From: Acinetobacter amyesii
Lineage (GTDB): Bacteria > Pseudomonadota > Gammaproteobacteria > Pseudomonadales > Moraxellaceae
DNA: 64,000 bases
Reading direction: 5' to 3'
Assembly (NCBI RefSeq): GCF_002018365.1
Contig: NZ_MVKX01000002.1
Location: forward strand, 1-64,000
The translations under genes were made by a program, and so were the position numbers. Within the stretch, counting starts at the first letter, position 1; the number at the start of each line of letters is the position of its first letter. The notes below the pieces were generated by a model. It did not search any database, was not told the origin of the DNA, and saw only the letters and a program-made list of their open reading frames with translations. Positions 26,211 through 36,029 of this stretch are shown here, one piece after another.

Positions 26211-28628
26211 ATGAAAAACTGGGTCGACCCTGAAGCAAAAGCTGAAGCCGAACGTTATGACAATCCAATTCCAAGCCGTACTCTAATTCAAGAGACGATT
26301 GAACAGCTGAAAACTGCAATGTCGCATGCCGATCTTGTAGAACATTTTGAAATTGCCGATCAAAAAAGTATTGATGCACTGAGTCATCGTCTGATTGCGA
26401 TGGTTCGAGATGGTCAGTTGATGAAAGATGGATTTAAGTTCCAGCTTGCAGCTGAGCAACCGACTCATGAAGCAACGGTTTATATCAACTCAAAAGGTTT
26501 AGGCACAGCCAATATTAGCGGTGAAGATGACCTCTTACTTCCTGAACGTGAGTTGCGTCAGGTGTTTAATGGTGACCGTGTTAAAGTCCGCCAAACGTCG
26601 GTAGACCGTAAAGGCAAGGCATGGGGCTTTATTACTGAAGTTCTACAGCATCGTGTCAAAGAAATTATTGGTAAAGTGTCTGAGTATGAAGGTGAATATT
26701 TTATTCAGCCGGCAAATCCCAATGCACACCAACCGATTACTTTAGAAAAAGAATTAATCGAGCATGCCAAAGTCAAACTCGGCGACTCTGTGCGTATTGC
26801 GATTGACAGCTACCCAACCAAAGAAGAATTTGCGACAGGTCATATTGTTCAGTCGATGGCTGATAAAACAGACACTGAAATTATTATTCCACAAACCATT
26901 TTAGAGTTTGGTTTACCTTACGAATTCCCTGAAGCGGTACAACAAGAAGCCGACAGCTTTAAAGAACCGTCAGAACAAGACCGTGAAGGTCGTGTCGATT
27001 TACGTGATTTAGCGCTTGTCACCATTGATGGTGAAGATGCCCGCGACTTCGATGATGCCGTGTATGCGGAAAAACGTCCGGGTGGTGGTTATCGCGTTGT
27101 GGTGGCAATTGCCGATGTCAGCCATTATGTACGTCCGGGTAAACCACTCGATGACGAAGCTCAAGAGCGTGGTACATCGGTGTACTTCCCTCATTTTGTA
27201 TTGCCGATGTTGCCTGAAGCGCTGTCGAATGGTTTATGTTCTTTGAATCCACACCTAGACCGCTTATGTATGGTCTGTGATTTAAACTTATCTCGCGCGG
27301 GTCGTGTTACCAAGTTTGAATTCTATCCGGGTGTAATGCATTCAAAAGCTCGTTTGACCTATACCCAAGTTGCCGAATATTTTGAGGGTAATAGTCAAGC
27401 CATTCCTGAAGACCGTGATGTACGTAAATCGGTCAATACCCTATTCCAATTGTATCAAGTGTTGAAAGGCTTACGTGCTGAACGCCACGCGATGGAATTT
27501 GAAACTGTTGAAACTTATATGACCTTTGATGAGCTTGGCGGTATTAACGAAATCCTACCGCGTAGCCGTAATGATGCACACAAACTGATTGAAGAATGCA
27601 TGTTGTTGGCAAACGTCGCAGCGGCAGAATATGCATTAAAAAATGAAATTCCGATGCTGTACCGTGTGCATGAGCCACCTGAGTTCTCACGTATTCAAAA
27701 GGTTCGTGATTTTGTGAAGTTACTGGGTCTGCCATTCCCTGAACAGCCGACTCAAGCTGACTATCAAGCCGTGATTGATGCGACGAAAGACCGTATTGAT
27801 GCACCAAGCATTCATGCCGTTTTACTTCGTTCAATGATGCAAGCCTATTATGGCGCAAATAATGCAGGTCACTTTGGCTTGGCTTATGAAGCGTATACGC
27901 ATTTCACCTCCCCAATCCGTCGTTATCCAGACTTGTTACTTCACCGTGCCATCAAAGCACAATTAAAGAAAAAACCTTACCCAATTTCTGGCGCTTCGCT
28001 GGATGATGCTGGTGAACACTTCTCTGCGACCGAGCGCCGTGCAGATGAAGCATCACGTTCTGTCACTACATGGTTGAAGTGCCATTACATGCAGCAACAT
28101 TTGGGTGAAGAGTTTGTCGGTACCATCAGTGCAACTGCTGAATTTGGCCTGTTTGTAACGCTCAAGGACTTATATGTTGATGGCATGATCCACGTCAGCC
28201 AATTGGGTGATGACTTCTTTGTCTATGACCAACCAAGTCAGAGCTTAATTGGTCAATCTCGAGGTCAAGTTTTCAGTCTAGGCGATGAAGTGAAAATCAA
28301 AGTTGCTGGTGTAAATCTAGAAGAGCGCAAAATCGACTTTGAATTGATTCAACAATTGAGCCATGCAGGTCGCGCTATTCGCGCTCGTGCCCCTCGTGTT
28401 GCAAAACCCACAGCCAAAGAAGAAGTCTTTTCAGAGCGTAAAACTAACGTTGCTGAAGATGGAGAACAGCCCATACGACGCAAAAAATCGAAATCTAAGC
28501 CCAGTTCATTCGGTAAAAAGCCTGCTAAAAAATCTGCAAGCAAATCTGAAACAAAGGCTAAAGATAAAGTGAAGAAAAAATCTAAGCCGAAAAAGAAAAA
28601 ATCCAATGCAAAATCATCTGCGGATTAA
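26211..28628 (+). CDS. rnr: Ribonuclease R
   Basis: A 3'-5' processive exoribonuclease that degrades structured RNA, including rRNA fragments and trans-translation targets. Order of parts: an N-terminal winged helix (about 15-85), cold-shock domains, an RNB catalytic domain with the metal-binding aspartates in EDARDFDDAVY (about 275-285), an S1 domain (GEEFVGTISATAEFGLFV) and a Lys-rich tail of about 80 residues. Length 805. It is transcribed alone after the divergent tRNA promoter region and ends in its own terminator. Confidence 0.96.
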   Translation: MKNWVDPEAKAEAERYDNPIPSRTLIQETIEQLKTAMSHADLVEHFEIADQKSIDALSHRLIAMVRDGQLMKDGFKFQLAAEQPTHEATVYINSKGLGTANISGEDDLLLPERELRQVFNGDRVKVRQTSVDRKGKAWGFITEVLQHRVKEIIGKVSEYEGEYFIQPANPNAHQPITLEKELIEHAKVKLGDSVRIAIDSYPTKEEFATGHIVQSMADKTDTEIIIPQTILEFGLPYEFPEAVQQEADSFKEPSEQDREGRVDLRDLALVTIDGEDARDFDDAVYAEKRPGGGYRVVVAIADVSHYVRPGKPLDDEAQERGTSVYFPHFVLPMLPEALSNGLCSLNPHLDRLCMVCDLNLSRAGRVTKFEFYPGVMHSKARLTYTQVAEYFEGNSQAIPEDRDVRKSVNTLFQLYQVLKGLRAERHAMEFETVETYMTFDELGGINEILPRSRNDAHKLIEECMLLANVAAAEYALKNEIPMLYRVHEPPEFSRIQKVRDFVKLLGLPFPEQPTQADYQAVIDATKDRIDAPSIHAVLLRSMMQAYYGANNAGHFGLAYEAYTHFTSPIRRYPDLLLHRAIKAQLKKKPYPISGASLDDAGEHFSATERRADEASRSVTTWLKCHYMQQHLGEEFVGTISATAEFGLFVTLKDLYVDGMIHVSQLGDDFFVYDQPSQSLIGQSRGQVFSLGDEVKIKVAGVNLEERKIDFELIQQLSHAGRAIRARAPRVAKPTAKEEVFSERKTNVAEDGEQPIRRKKSKSKPSSFGKKPAKKSASKSETKAKDKVKKKSKPKKKKSNAKSSAD

Positions 28629-28636
28629 GGTTTAAA

Positions 28637-28662
28637 TCAAGAGCGCTTCGGCGCTCTTTTTG
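28637..28662 (+). terminator. Intrinsic terminator of rnr
   Basis: AGAGCGC-TTCG-GCGCTCT with a stable UUCG tetraloop and five T residues. Confidence 0.92.
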
Positions 28663-28685
28663 ATTCTTAAATTAAAATTAAATGT

Positions 28686-28713
28686 TTGACATTTCAACTA
28701 ATATTGCTATCTT
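28686..28713 (+). promoter_or_regulatory. Promoter of the lipoprotein gene
   Basis: A consensus -35 TTGACA (28686-28691), a 16-bp spacer and TATCTT (28708-28713) lie about 27 bases before the start codon at 28740. Confidence 0.7.
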
Positions 28714-28739
28714 CTAGCCGTCTTTTAACGGGGGTTATT

Positions 28740-29117
28740 ATGAAAACAATATTTACTGCACTACTAACATGTTCAATTTTATTCAGTACAGGGTGTGCAA
28801 CCATGTTTAATGGTTCATCTCAAACGGTCAACATTCGCAGTAACGATGCCGATGCCAAACTCTATGTAAATGAAGAGTATATGGGTAAAAACAATGCTGT
28901 TTATACTTTTAAAAAGAAAGAAAACTATGTTTTAAAGGCTGAAAAAACTGGCTGTAAAACCACCACTGTCATTCCCACAAAAACATTTGACCCTACAACC
29001 CTTCTCGGGGTTTTAGTCGACTGGGGAATTATTTCTATTTTAGTGGTTGATGGTGCAGCAACAGGCTCATGGCAGAAATTCAATCAAACAAGTTTTGTGA
29101 TTGATCCTGATTGTTAA
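28740..29117 (+). CDS. Small lipoprotein with a CATMFNG-type N-terminus
   Basis: A 125-residue exported lipoprotein. Its signal peptide ends with the lipobox STGC, followed by ATMFNGSSQTVNI, a start shared by many small envelope lipoproteins. A PEGA-like beta segment (DAKLYVNEEYMGKNNAVYTF) and a hydrophobic stretch (LLGVLVDWGIISILVV) follow. The frame opens at 28686, inside the promoter; the ATG at 28740 with GGGGG upstream is the real start. Function unknown. Confidence 0.8.
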   Translation: MKTIFTALLTCSILFSTGCATMFNGSSQTVNIRSNDADAKLYVNEEYMGKNNAVYTFKKKENYVLKAEKTGCKTTTVIPTKTFDPTTLLGVLVDWGIISILVVDGAATGSWQKFNQTSFVIDPDC

Positions 29118-29125
29118 TTCATCAT

Positions 29126-29153
29126 TAAGCCTGCATTACATGCAGGCTTTTTT
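29126..29153 (+). terminator. Intrinsic terminator
   Basis: A 10-bp stem AAGCCTGCAT/ATGCAGGCTT with a 3-base loop and a T run, just after the lipoprotein gene. Confidence 0.88.
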
Positions 29154-29247
29154 ATTTCATAATAAAGAATAAAAATATAAACCTTGATTTAACCCGCAAC
29201 AAACCCTACATCTATAAATAACTCAGGATTTATATGAAGTAGAAAAT

Positions 29248-31287
29248 ATGACTTTAGAAAAGGCAACTTTGCCCGTTCCTCAATTTGATCAAATTACCTT
29301 AGATCAACTCAAAGAAAAAATTCAAAATGCGATTCAACACGGTCAACAATTTCTAAATGAACTGACGGTTGTTCCAGATTCTGTACAAAAACAACTGAAT
29401 ACTTTAGAACAGGTCGATGATCTTGAGAATAATATGAGTGAAGCATGGGGTGTGCTCTCGCATCTAAATGCTGTGATGAATAATGCTGAAACTCGTGAAC
29501 TCTACCAATCTTTATTACCCGGCCTGAGTGAGTACTATACGCAGCTAGGTCAACACACAGCGTTGTATCAAACGTATCAGCATGTACATGACAACAGTGT
29601 ATTTGACACGCTTCCTGCGGCACAGCAAAGCGCAATTAAACTTGCGTTACGAGACTTCAAACTTTCAGGCGTAGCCTTAGAAGGTGAAGCGAAAAAACGC
29701 TATGCAGAAATCTCTGCACGCCTTTCACAGTTATCATCAGACTTTTCCAATCACGTATTGGATGCCACCCAAGCCTACTTCAAACCCTTAACAGAAGCGC
29801 AGCTTAAAGGGTTACCTCAAGGCAGCATTGAACTTCTGAAACAATATGGTCAGCAACGAGAACTCGAACAGGCTGTAGCAACACTCGACTTCCCGTCTTA
29901 TATTGCCATTATGACCTATGCCGAAGACCGCGAAGTCCGTGAAGCACTCTATAAAGCCTATACCACACGCGCTTCTGATCAGGCAGACTCTGCTGAATTT
30001 GACAATACAGCGGTCATGGAAGAAATCTTGAAGCTACGTCAGGAAATGGCAAGCCTGCTTGGTTTTAATAACTACGCCGAATTGTCTTTAGCAAGCAAAA
30101 TGGCACCCGATGTGGCCTCTGTAGATCAGTTCCTGATTGAACTGGCAGAACATGCGCGTGCGCCAGCAGAGAAAGAAATCGCTGAACTGAAAGCCATTGC
30201 AGCGCAAGACGGTATCACTGAGTTACAACCGTGGGATGCCACCTTCTATTCAGAAAAACTCAAAGTTAAACAGTTTAATTTGTCACAAGAAGACCTGAAG
30301 CCCTACTTCCCTGCGCCTAAAATTATTCAAGGCTTGTTCAGCATTGTAAATCGTCTCTATGGCATCAATGTGATCGAGCGTGAAGCGCCTGTTTGGCATC
30401 CCGATGCACGTTACTTTGAACTTGAAGATCAAGGCAGCGTGATTGGCGGTTTCTACTTTGACCTGTATGCACGAAGTGGGAAACGTGGCGGAGCATGGAT
30501 GAGTGGCTTCCGTTCACGCATGCAAACTGAAAATGGTCTGCAAAAACCAATTTGCTACATGGTCTGCAACTTCACTCCACCTGTCGGTGAGCAAGCTGCT
30601 TTACTTACCCATGATGAAGTAACAACGCTGTTCCACGAATTTGGTCATGGCTTACATCACATGCTCACGGAAGTCGATAATATTGCTGTCGCAGGTACAC
30701 ATGGCGTGGCGTGGGATGCGGTAGAATTACCAAGTCAATTCATGGAATTTTGGACTTGGGATCAAGAAAGTTTAGATTTACTCAGTGAACATGTTGAATC
30801 AAAACAAACCTTACCAGCCGATCTGCTAAAAGCACTGCAAGATGCGCGTTTCTTCCAATCAGGGATGCAAACTTTACGTCAAATTGAATTTGCCATGTTT
30901 GACTTAAATATCCATCAGGCCAACCCTGCTTTGGACGCTGCAGGCATCCAACAAACCTTAGATGATATCCGTCAAAAATATGCGGTTGCACCTACCACTT
31001 CGTACAACCGTTTCCAACATGGTTTCAGTCATATCTTCGCAGGTGGCTACGCTGCTGGTTATTATTCATACAAATGGGCAGAGGTTTTAGCGAGTGATGC
31101 CTTCGACCGATTCGAAAATGAAGGAATTTTTAATACTTCGACTGGCAAGTCGTTTAGACAATTTATTCTAGCAGTTGGCGGAAAAGATACGGCACTTGAC
31201 GCATTTATCAATTTCCGCGGACGCGAGCCAAAAATAGATGCTTTGCTGCGTCATCAAGGTTGGACGAACGCATCTAAAAACGCTTAA
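29248..31287 (+). CDS. prlC: Oligopeptidase A (M3 metallopeptidase)
   Basis: A cytoplasmic zinc oligopeptidase that degrades short peptides, including cleaved signal peptides. The zinc motif HEFGH is at residues 463-467, with the downstream Glu in the WDAVELPSQFMEFW region. The 679-residue length matches OpdA/PrlC. It is followed by yheV after 34 bases, in the same direction. Confidence 0.95.
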   Translation: MTLEKATLPVPQFDQITLDQLKEKIQNAIQHGQQFLNELTVVPDSVQKQLNTLEQVDDLENNMSEAWGVLSHLNAVMNNAETRELYQSLLPGLSEYYTQLGQHTALYQTYQHVHDNSVFDTLPAAQQSAIKLALRDFKLSGVALEGEAKKRYAEISARLSQLSSDFSNHVLDATQAYFKPLTEAQLKGLPQGSIELLKQYGQQRELEQAVATLDFPSYIAIMTYAEDREVREALYKAYTTRASDQADSAEFDNTAVMEEILKLRQEMASLLGFNNYAELSLASKMAPDVASVDQFLIELAEHARAPAEKEIAELKAIAAQDGITELQPWDATFYSEKLKVKQFNLSQEDLKPYFPAPKIIQGLFSIVNRLYGINVIEREAPVWHPDARYFELEDQGSVIGGFYFDLYARSGKRGGAWMSGFRSRMQTENGLQKPICYMVCNFTPPVGEQAALLTHDEVTTLFHEFGHGLHHMLTEVDNIAVAGTHGVAWDAVELPSQFMEFWTWDQESLDLLSEHVESKQTLPADLLKALQDARFFQSGMQTLRQIEFAMFDLNIHQANPALDAAGIQQTLDDIRQKYAVAPTTSYNRFQHGFSHIFAGGYAAGYYSYKWAEVLASDAFDRFENEGIFNTSTGKSFRQFILAVGGKDTALDAFINFRGREPKIDALLRHQGWTNASKNA

Positions 31288-31321
31288 ACTAGGGACCTTA
31301 GTTAGATTCAAGGTAAGTATG

Positions 31322-31537
31322 ATGACCATTAAACGACGCTTCATTGCAGGTGCAAAATGTCCAAAATGCCAAGCGATGGACCGGGTTGTCATGCTGACCT
31401 CTGGCGAAGACGAATGGATCGAATGCATTGATTGTGGTTACAGTGAAAATCGACCGACTCATGTCGATCAACCTGAACAACCCGCCGTGCCAGACGATAT
31501 CGGTGTGATCCAATTTAAGCCACGTCAGCCTAAATAA
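31322..31537 (+). CDS. yheV: YheV-family putative zinc-ribbon protein
   Basis: A 71-residue protein matching E. coli YheV along its length: TIKRRFIAGAKCPKCQA at the start, then ECIDCGY. The two CxxC pairs would bind one zinc. A longer frame opens within prlC at 31238, but AAGG eight bases before the ATG at 31322 and the family N-terminus fix the start. Probably cotranscribed with prlC; function unknown. Confidence 0.85.
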   Translation: MTIKRRFIAGAKCPKCQAMDRVVMLTSGEDEWIECIDCGYSENRPTHVDQPEQPAVPDDIGVIQFKPRQPK

Positions 31538-31552
31538 AAATTAAGGTCAAAA

Positions 31553-31990
31553 ATGACAGAAGATCAAAGAAATAATCCAAAACTGTTAGTTGGAATCATT
31601 GGGGGCTTAACGTTATTGATTGCTATCTTTTTTGCATATCAATGGTTAAGCAGCAGTACAGCAGATAAATCTGAACTTCAAGAAGAATTGGTCGCTGCAC
31701 CGGCTAAACCGCCTGTTGCAGTCCCAGTCCAATCTGAAACTGAAGCATCAGTCCCTGCCGCAGAGACTGACACCATTAAATTGGTCGAAGAAGACATTTT
31801 AGATGCAGCTGTGCCTGAAAATGCCTCTTTAGCCAAAGAAGAAATTGCCAAATTAGATGACATTCAACAACAATTGAATAATCAGGAGCAAAGTTTAAAA
31901 CAGCAACATTCAGATGCAGATGAGCTGATTAAAATGAAAGAAGAACAAATTAAATTACTCGAAGCACAGTTAGCACAACAAGCAAAATAA
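31553..31990 (+). CDS. Membrane-anchored coiled-coil protein
   Basis: A 145-residue protein with one N-terminal transmembrane helix (LLVGIIGGLTLLIAIFFAYQWL), a Pro/Ala/Val/Glu-rich linker and a C-terminal coiled coil (IQQQLNNQEQSLKQQHSDAD onward to the end). The topology suggests anchoring in the inner membrane with a periplasmic coil. AAGG lies before ATG. It follows yheV by 15 bases, so prlC-yheV-31553 is probably one operon. Family not recognised. Confidence 0.7.
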   Translation: MTEDQRNNPKLLVGIIGGLTLLIAIFFAYQWLSSSTADKSELQEELVAAPAKPPVAVPVQSETEASVPAAETDTIKLVEEDILDAAVPENASLAKEEIAKLDDIQQQLNNQEQSLKQQHSDADELIKMKEEQIKLLEAQLAQQAK

Positions 31991-32056
31991 CCGACTTCTG
32001 CTACACCATTCGTACTTATAGGCTAGAATATCATCAGATTTTCTAGCCTTTTTGTT

Positions 32057-32935
32057 ATGTCCACTACTACACCACCACAAAATATCCCCAAAGCAATTGG
32101 CTTTCTCATGCTGTCAGCGCTGCTTTTTTCCATCATGGGGGTTTGTATACGCTATGCATCTCACACGGTAGATAATGCCACCATCGTGTTTTTTCGCAAT
32201 GCGGTAGGCTTATTAATCTTTCTTCCTTTGATCCTGCAAAAAGGCAGCACGTTTTTTAGAACTGAAAAACTGTGGATGCATACCTGGCGATCAATCGTGG
32301 GCTTGGTGGCAATGTATGGCTTTTTTTATGCCATTGCACACTTAAAACTCTCCAATGCCATGGTCTTCACCTATTCCTCGCCGATCTTCATCCCCTTAAT
32401 TGCATGGTTATTTTTAAAAGAAAAAATGACCCTGAGTATGCTCATTGCCGCAGTCATTGGTTTGATTGGCGTGCTCTTCGTCGCAAAGCCCGATGCAGGA
32501 ATGTTCAATCAGTTATCACTCATCGGACTAACCGCAAGCTTCTTGGCAGCCATGGCATTTGTCACTGTCCGTGCCCTTACAGCAACTGAACCGCCTGAAC
32601 GCATTGTGTTTTATTTCTGCTTTTTTGGCACGCTCATATCGATGATCCCGATGTTCTGGCTCTGGCGTCCTTATAGTTTAAAGGAGTTAGCTTTTCTGAT
32701 TACAGCGGGACTTTTGGCCAATATCAGTCAAATTTTTATGTCCAATGCCTATAAGCTTGCTCCCGCAGGTCAAATTGGCCCCGTGAACTATATCGCGATT
32801 ATTTTTGCGGGTATTTGGGGCTTTGCACTGTGGCAAGAATTGCCAGACATTTACAGCCTATTCGGCTTTGCTTTTATATTTTTAGCGATTTTGCTATGTA
32901 GTCCGATCCTACAAAATAAGTTTAAAAAGTCATAA
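32057..32935 (+). CDS. EamA (DMT) family transporter
   Basis: A 292-residue protein with ten predicted transmembrane helices in two EamA repeats (about 12-140 and 150-285). Signature segments include FFRNAVGLLIFLPL and YSSPIFIPLIAWLFLKE. It resembles the RhaT/S-adenosylmethionine-transporter-like subgroup, but the substrate is not deducible. It ends in a strong shared terminator. Confidence 0.88.
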   Translation: MSTTTPPQNIPKAIGFLMLSALLFSIMGVCIRYASHTVDNATIVFFRNAVGLLIFLPLILQKGSTFFRTEKLWMHTWRSIVGLVAMYGFFYAIAHLKLSNAMVFTYSSPIFIPLIAWLFLKEKMTLSMLIAAVIGLIGVLFVAKPDAGMFNQLSLIGLTASFLAAMAFVTVRALTATEPPERIVFYFCFFGTLISMIPMFWLWRPYSLKELAFLITAGLLANISQIFMSNAYKLAPAGQIGPVNYIAIIFAGIWGFALWQELPDIYSLFGFAFIFLAILLCSPILQNKFKKS

Positions 32936-32977
32936 ATATCCATTCATTTACCATCAATCGCGCGTCCCCTTATTCAA

Positions 32978-33006
32978 TAAAAAAGCACCCGAAGGTGCTT
33001 TTTTTT
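32978..33006. terminator. Bidirectional intrinsic terminator
   Basis: The stem AAAAAAGCACC/GGTGCTTTTTT with a CGAA loop lies between convergent transporter genes. Confidence 0.92.
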
Positions 33007-33022
33007 ATAGCTTACTGCGAAC

Positions 33023-35224
33023 TTATTGGTACCAACCAAACAGTTTCAGAATATAAGGAGCATAAGTCACGATCACCAAAGCTGGGAACAATACAAGGAT
33101 CGGTAAAATCCAACGTTCATAGCGATAATAGAAATTGGTGTATTGGGCTTTTGCTTCTGCATCCGCTGCCCGCACCTCTTCATCCCCGACGGAGAGTCGT
33201 GTCAGCAAATGATTCAGCGCTACAGGTGGTGAAACATAACCGAGCTCAAAGGCAACCAAAACGATCATCCAGAAGTGAATTGGATGGATACCATTTTCGT
33301 AAGCGACTGGTGCAATCGTTGCTGCAACCAAAATCACTGCCCCGAATGGATCTGTCGTCATACCAATAATCGCCAATAACAATGCGATAAAGGCCAACGA
33401 AATATAGATATTGCCCAAATGCGTTGGTAATAATTCAACGATTTCTGTCCGTTCAATCAAACCGCCGACACTTGCCGACAAGGCCATTAAGATAATTAAT
33501 GCGCCAATATGACCAACTGTTTCAGAAGAGGCAAACCAAATTGAACTACCGAAACCACGACGGTTAGCCCCATGTCCACCATGTTCACGCATGAACTCAG
33601 AACTTTGCTCATGTTGTAAGCTGAGTTGTTCATGTGCATCTACAGTTTGCGAAGTAAAACGATCTGCAAACCAACGATCAAACATAATATAAACAATCAG
33701 AATGATCGGTAGAACCACAGGTGCGGTGAATTCATCCATTTGTGTATCTAAACCGTACTTGTAGAAAGCAATGACAAGCAAGGTCAGTACGATATACGGA
33801 ATCACAGGAATGAACGCTTTCAGCATGCCCGGAATAGCCACTTTCGGCGATGCCACACGGAAACGTGTTTCTGCCAAGAACAGTGAAATACCCAAGAACA
33901 AGAATGCCGTGAGCCAGAACACATAGATACCGTGATCAAATAGTTCATCTGACGTCACGTGGCGGCTATCAAGCATCGAGATCAAGATAATCAATAGACA
34001 TGGACGAATGACCACACCTAAGGAACCTGACATTGCTGATACAGCGAGTGCGAACTGACGACGAGAGCCAGAGTTCCACACTTCTTTATAAATAATTGCA
34101 CCGGCTGCTACAACAAAGATCCCTGAAGCACCGGTATAGGCGGTTGGAATCGCCGCGGCAATCAGAATTAACCACGTCAAGGTCTCTGGTGCTAAGTTCC
34201 ATGGCCGTAAAATTCCTAAGAACAGATCCATCACGCGCGTTTGGGTCAATAACATCCCGGCCCAAATAAACAGTGCAAGGTTCAGGAAAATCCCAGAGAA
34301 CTCAACCAACTGCCCAAGGTAAATCCCCTGACCCATTGGATAGTCCATAAAGAAGGTAAACGCCACACCCGTAATAATCGCCATAAAGGCATACAACGGT
34401 ACACTCAACAGGGCAAAACCAATATTCCCCGGCCCCGGCTCTTTCGCAGCAGGTGGTTTAAAGAACTGATAAATACTGATGAGGGTGACAATACCAAACA
34501 GGGCTAACCACAACCAATATACCGCCAAGGTTTCTGTGGTCGATTTCACCCCAGAATTTAGGACTGAATTAAATTGGCTATACACCGAGAAGGTTAATAG
34601 GCCATTACCAATCGCCATGAATAAAGCATAGACTTTATAATCCAAGCGTGTAGTTGGCGCACGTAGACCGATATGGTGAAATTTCACTGAAGCGGTAATG
34701 GCAGATACCAAGACCATCAATAAAAGAATCAATACACGGTTTTCAGAACCAAATTTAAAGATGCCAAAGAATGTTGTTTCAATCGCACGATAAGTACGAA
34801 TACTTGGATGCTCATCTAAATAAGCTTTTGCTTTGTCATAAAATTGGAATTTTTCTTCACATTGCTGTACACCTGCCATGACTGATGCACGTACATCGGA
34901 TTCAGATGCTGTGCCAAAAATATCAGCAAATTCGTCAGCCGCATTGGCTTTCATTTGCGTTTGCACCATTTTTTCTACATCTGGGTGGCGGTCACAATCT
35001 GGCTTGGTCGGTTCTGCACGTAAAAATGAATACTGCATCCCAATGCTTTCATTACCATACAAACGCTCACCAGTACGCAGAAGCTGACCATGAATCATCT
35101 CCCCTGTCCCGATAATCAATGTAAGCAGAAGCAAGATCAACACGACTAGAGTCGAAATCCATTCTGTCCAGACATACCTTAACAGCCCGACGATGCCGGA
35201 TCTGTTTTGTGCATCATTTTGCAT
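33023..35224 (-). CDS. TRAP transporter permease, fused small and large subunits
   Basis: A 733-residue inner-membrane protein. The C-terminal 430 residues are a DctM-type large permease (FAGIFLNLALFIWAGMLL-like helices, AIPTAYTGASGIFVVAAGA, TTDPFGAVILVAATIAPVAYENG, GYVSPPVALNHLL). The N-terminal 300 residues hold further helices in DctQ position plus a soluble insert of about 120 residues after the first helix. TRAP systems use a sodium gradient and a periplasmic binding protein to import organic acids. No binding-protein gene is adjacent. GGAAG precedes the ATG. Confidence 0.88.
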   Translation of the reverse strand: MQNDAQNRSGIVGLLRYVWTEWISTLVVLILLLLTLIIGTGEMIHGQLLRTGERLYGNESIGMQYSFLRAEPTKPDCDRHPDVEKMVQTQMKANAADEFADIFGTASESDVRASVMAGVQQCEEKFQFYDKAKAYLDEHPSIRTYRAIETTFFGIFKFGSENRVLILLLMVLVSAITASVKFHHIGLRAPTTRLDYKVYALFMAIGNGLLTFSVYSQFNSVLNSGVKSTTETLAVYWLWLALFGIVTLISIYQFFKPPAAKEPGPGNIGFALLSVPLYAFMAIITGVAFTFFMDYPMGQGIYLGQLVEFSGIFLNLALFIWAGMLLTQTRVMDLFLGILRPWNLAPETLTWLILIAAAIPTAYTGASGIFVVAAGAIIYKEVWNSGSRRQFALAVSAMSGSLGVVIRPCLLIILISMLDSRHVTSDELFDHGIYVFWLTAFLFLGISLFLAETRFRVASPKVAIPGMLKAFIPVIPYIVLTLLVIAFYKYGLDTQMDEFTAPVVLPIILIVYIMFDRWFADRFTSQTVDAHEQLSLQHEQSSEFMREHGGHGANRRGFGSSIWFASSETVGHIGALIILMALSASVGGLIERTEIVELLPTHLGNIYISLAFIALLLAIIGMTTDPFGAVILVAATIAPVAYENGIHPIHFWMIVLVAFELGYVSPPVALNHLLTRLSVGDEEVRAADAEAKAQYTNFYYRYERWILPILVLFPALVIVTYAPYILKLFGWYQ

Positions 35225-35366
35225 GAGTCTTCCTATTTTTTATTTTGGAGCCTAGCGGGGCTAAGCATCCTTTTCCTTATCGGCTCGAGAAGTTCCTTTC
35301 CCTAACCTAACTGTTTTATTATTACGTTTAAATTTGCATCAATATTCAAAACATTAAAATGACAAT

Positions 35367-35396
35367 ATGTATTTTCTTTTCGGTTTTTTTTGTCAA
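35367..35396 (-). promoter_or_regulatory. Probable promoter of the TRAP permease gene
   Basis: On the minus strand a perfect TTGACA (35391-35396) has a weak -10 (ATACAT, 18-bp spacer) in the 191-bp gap after the rhombosortase gene. The permease may therefore be transcribed independently of its upstream neighbours. Confidence 0.4.
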
Positions 35397-35415
35397 CCCA
35401 ATCACCTAAAGTGCG

Positions 35416-35988
35416 CTAGCGATCCCAGAAATAATTACCAATAAGATAAAACACGGCGATGACAATGCCCCAAATCACCCCCAATAAATGGGCTTCGACT
35501 AAAACGGGGCTTCCAATTAATTCTGCTGTTCCGGTATTCCCCACAGTATTTTCCCAGACTAATTTTGCCAAAATCAGCAACAGGACAAAGGCTGCAAAAT
35601 TTCGCTCCCGCTTATACATTAAATGTACGCAAGCGACTGCAACATAAGCGCCATGCAAGACACCTGATAATCCTGCATAGGCTTCAATATCGGGGAGGAA
35701 AAAATAGAAACTCAGACTGATTAAAGGGGATAAAATCAATAAAATGGCAACAAAATGCCACGTTGAAACTCGCGGAAAAATAAACGGTAAGCAGATAAAC
35801 GCCAACATATTTAAAGCAAAATGAATCCAACCGACGTGAACCCAATGGGCCGTCCATAAGCGCCAAAAGTCATGAAATAAGTCATCTTGCCAGTAGATAA
35901 AATAGTCTTTAAATACCTGTAGCGAGGCACAGATCGAAACGAATACCGCAAGAAAGACAATTTTCGGAATTAAAAATTGTGTTTTCAT
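35416..35988 (-). CDS. Rhombosortase-like intramembrane serine protease
   Basis: A 190-residue protein with about six transmembrane helices. The rhomboid catalytic serine is Ser108 in AGLSGVLHGAY and the catalytic histidine is His167 in EAHLLGVIWG; the HWVHVGWIHFALNM segment supplies the L1/TM2 His-Asn pair (His56, Asn60). Size and motifs match rhombosortases, which process GlyGly-CTERM proteins of the type II secretion pathway. No GlyGly-CTERM protein is encoded in this window. AGGAGG precedes the ATG, 41 bases after the TatT-like lipoprotein gene. Confidence 0.82.
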   Translation of the reverse strand: MKTQFLIPKIVFLAVFVSICASLQVFKDYFIYWQDDLFHDFWRLWTAHWVHVGWIHFALNMLAFICLPFIFPRVSTWHFVAILLILSPLISLSFYFFLPDIEAYAGLSGVLHGAYVAVACVHLMYKRERNFAAFVLLLILAKLVWENTVGNTGTAELIGSPVLVEAHLLGVIWGIVIAVFYLIGNYFWDR

Positions 35989-36029
35989 TTTCGCTCCTCC
36001 TGTACCTCACATTTGGACTACATGCTTTA

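Noticed and set aside
28686..28739. Upstream start for the CATMFNG lipoprotein
   Set aside because: It overlaps the -35/-10 promoter elements and would mask the lipoprotein signal peptide.
31238..31321. Extension of yheV into the 3' end of prlC
   Set aside because: The E. coli YheV N-terminus aligns with the ATG at 31322, which has its own ribosome-binding site.
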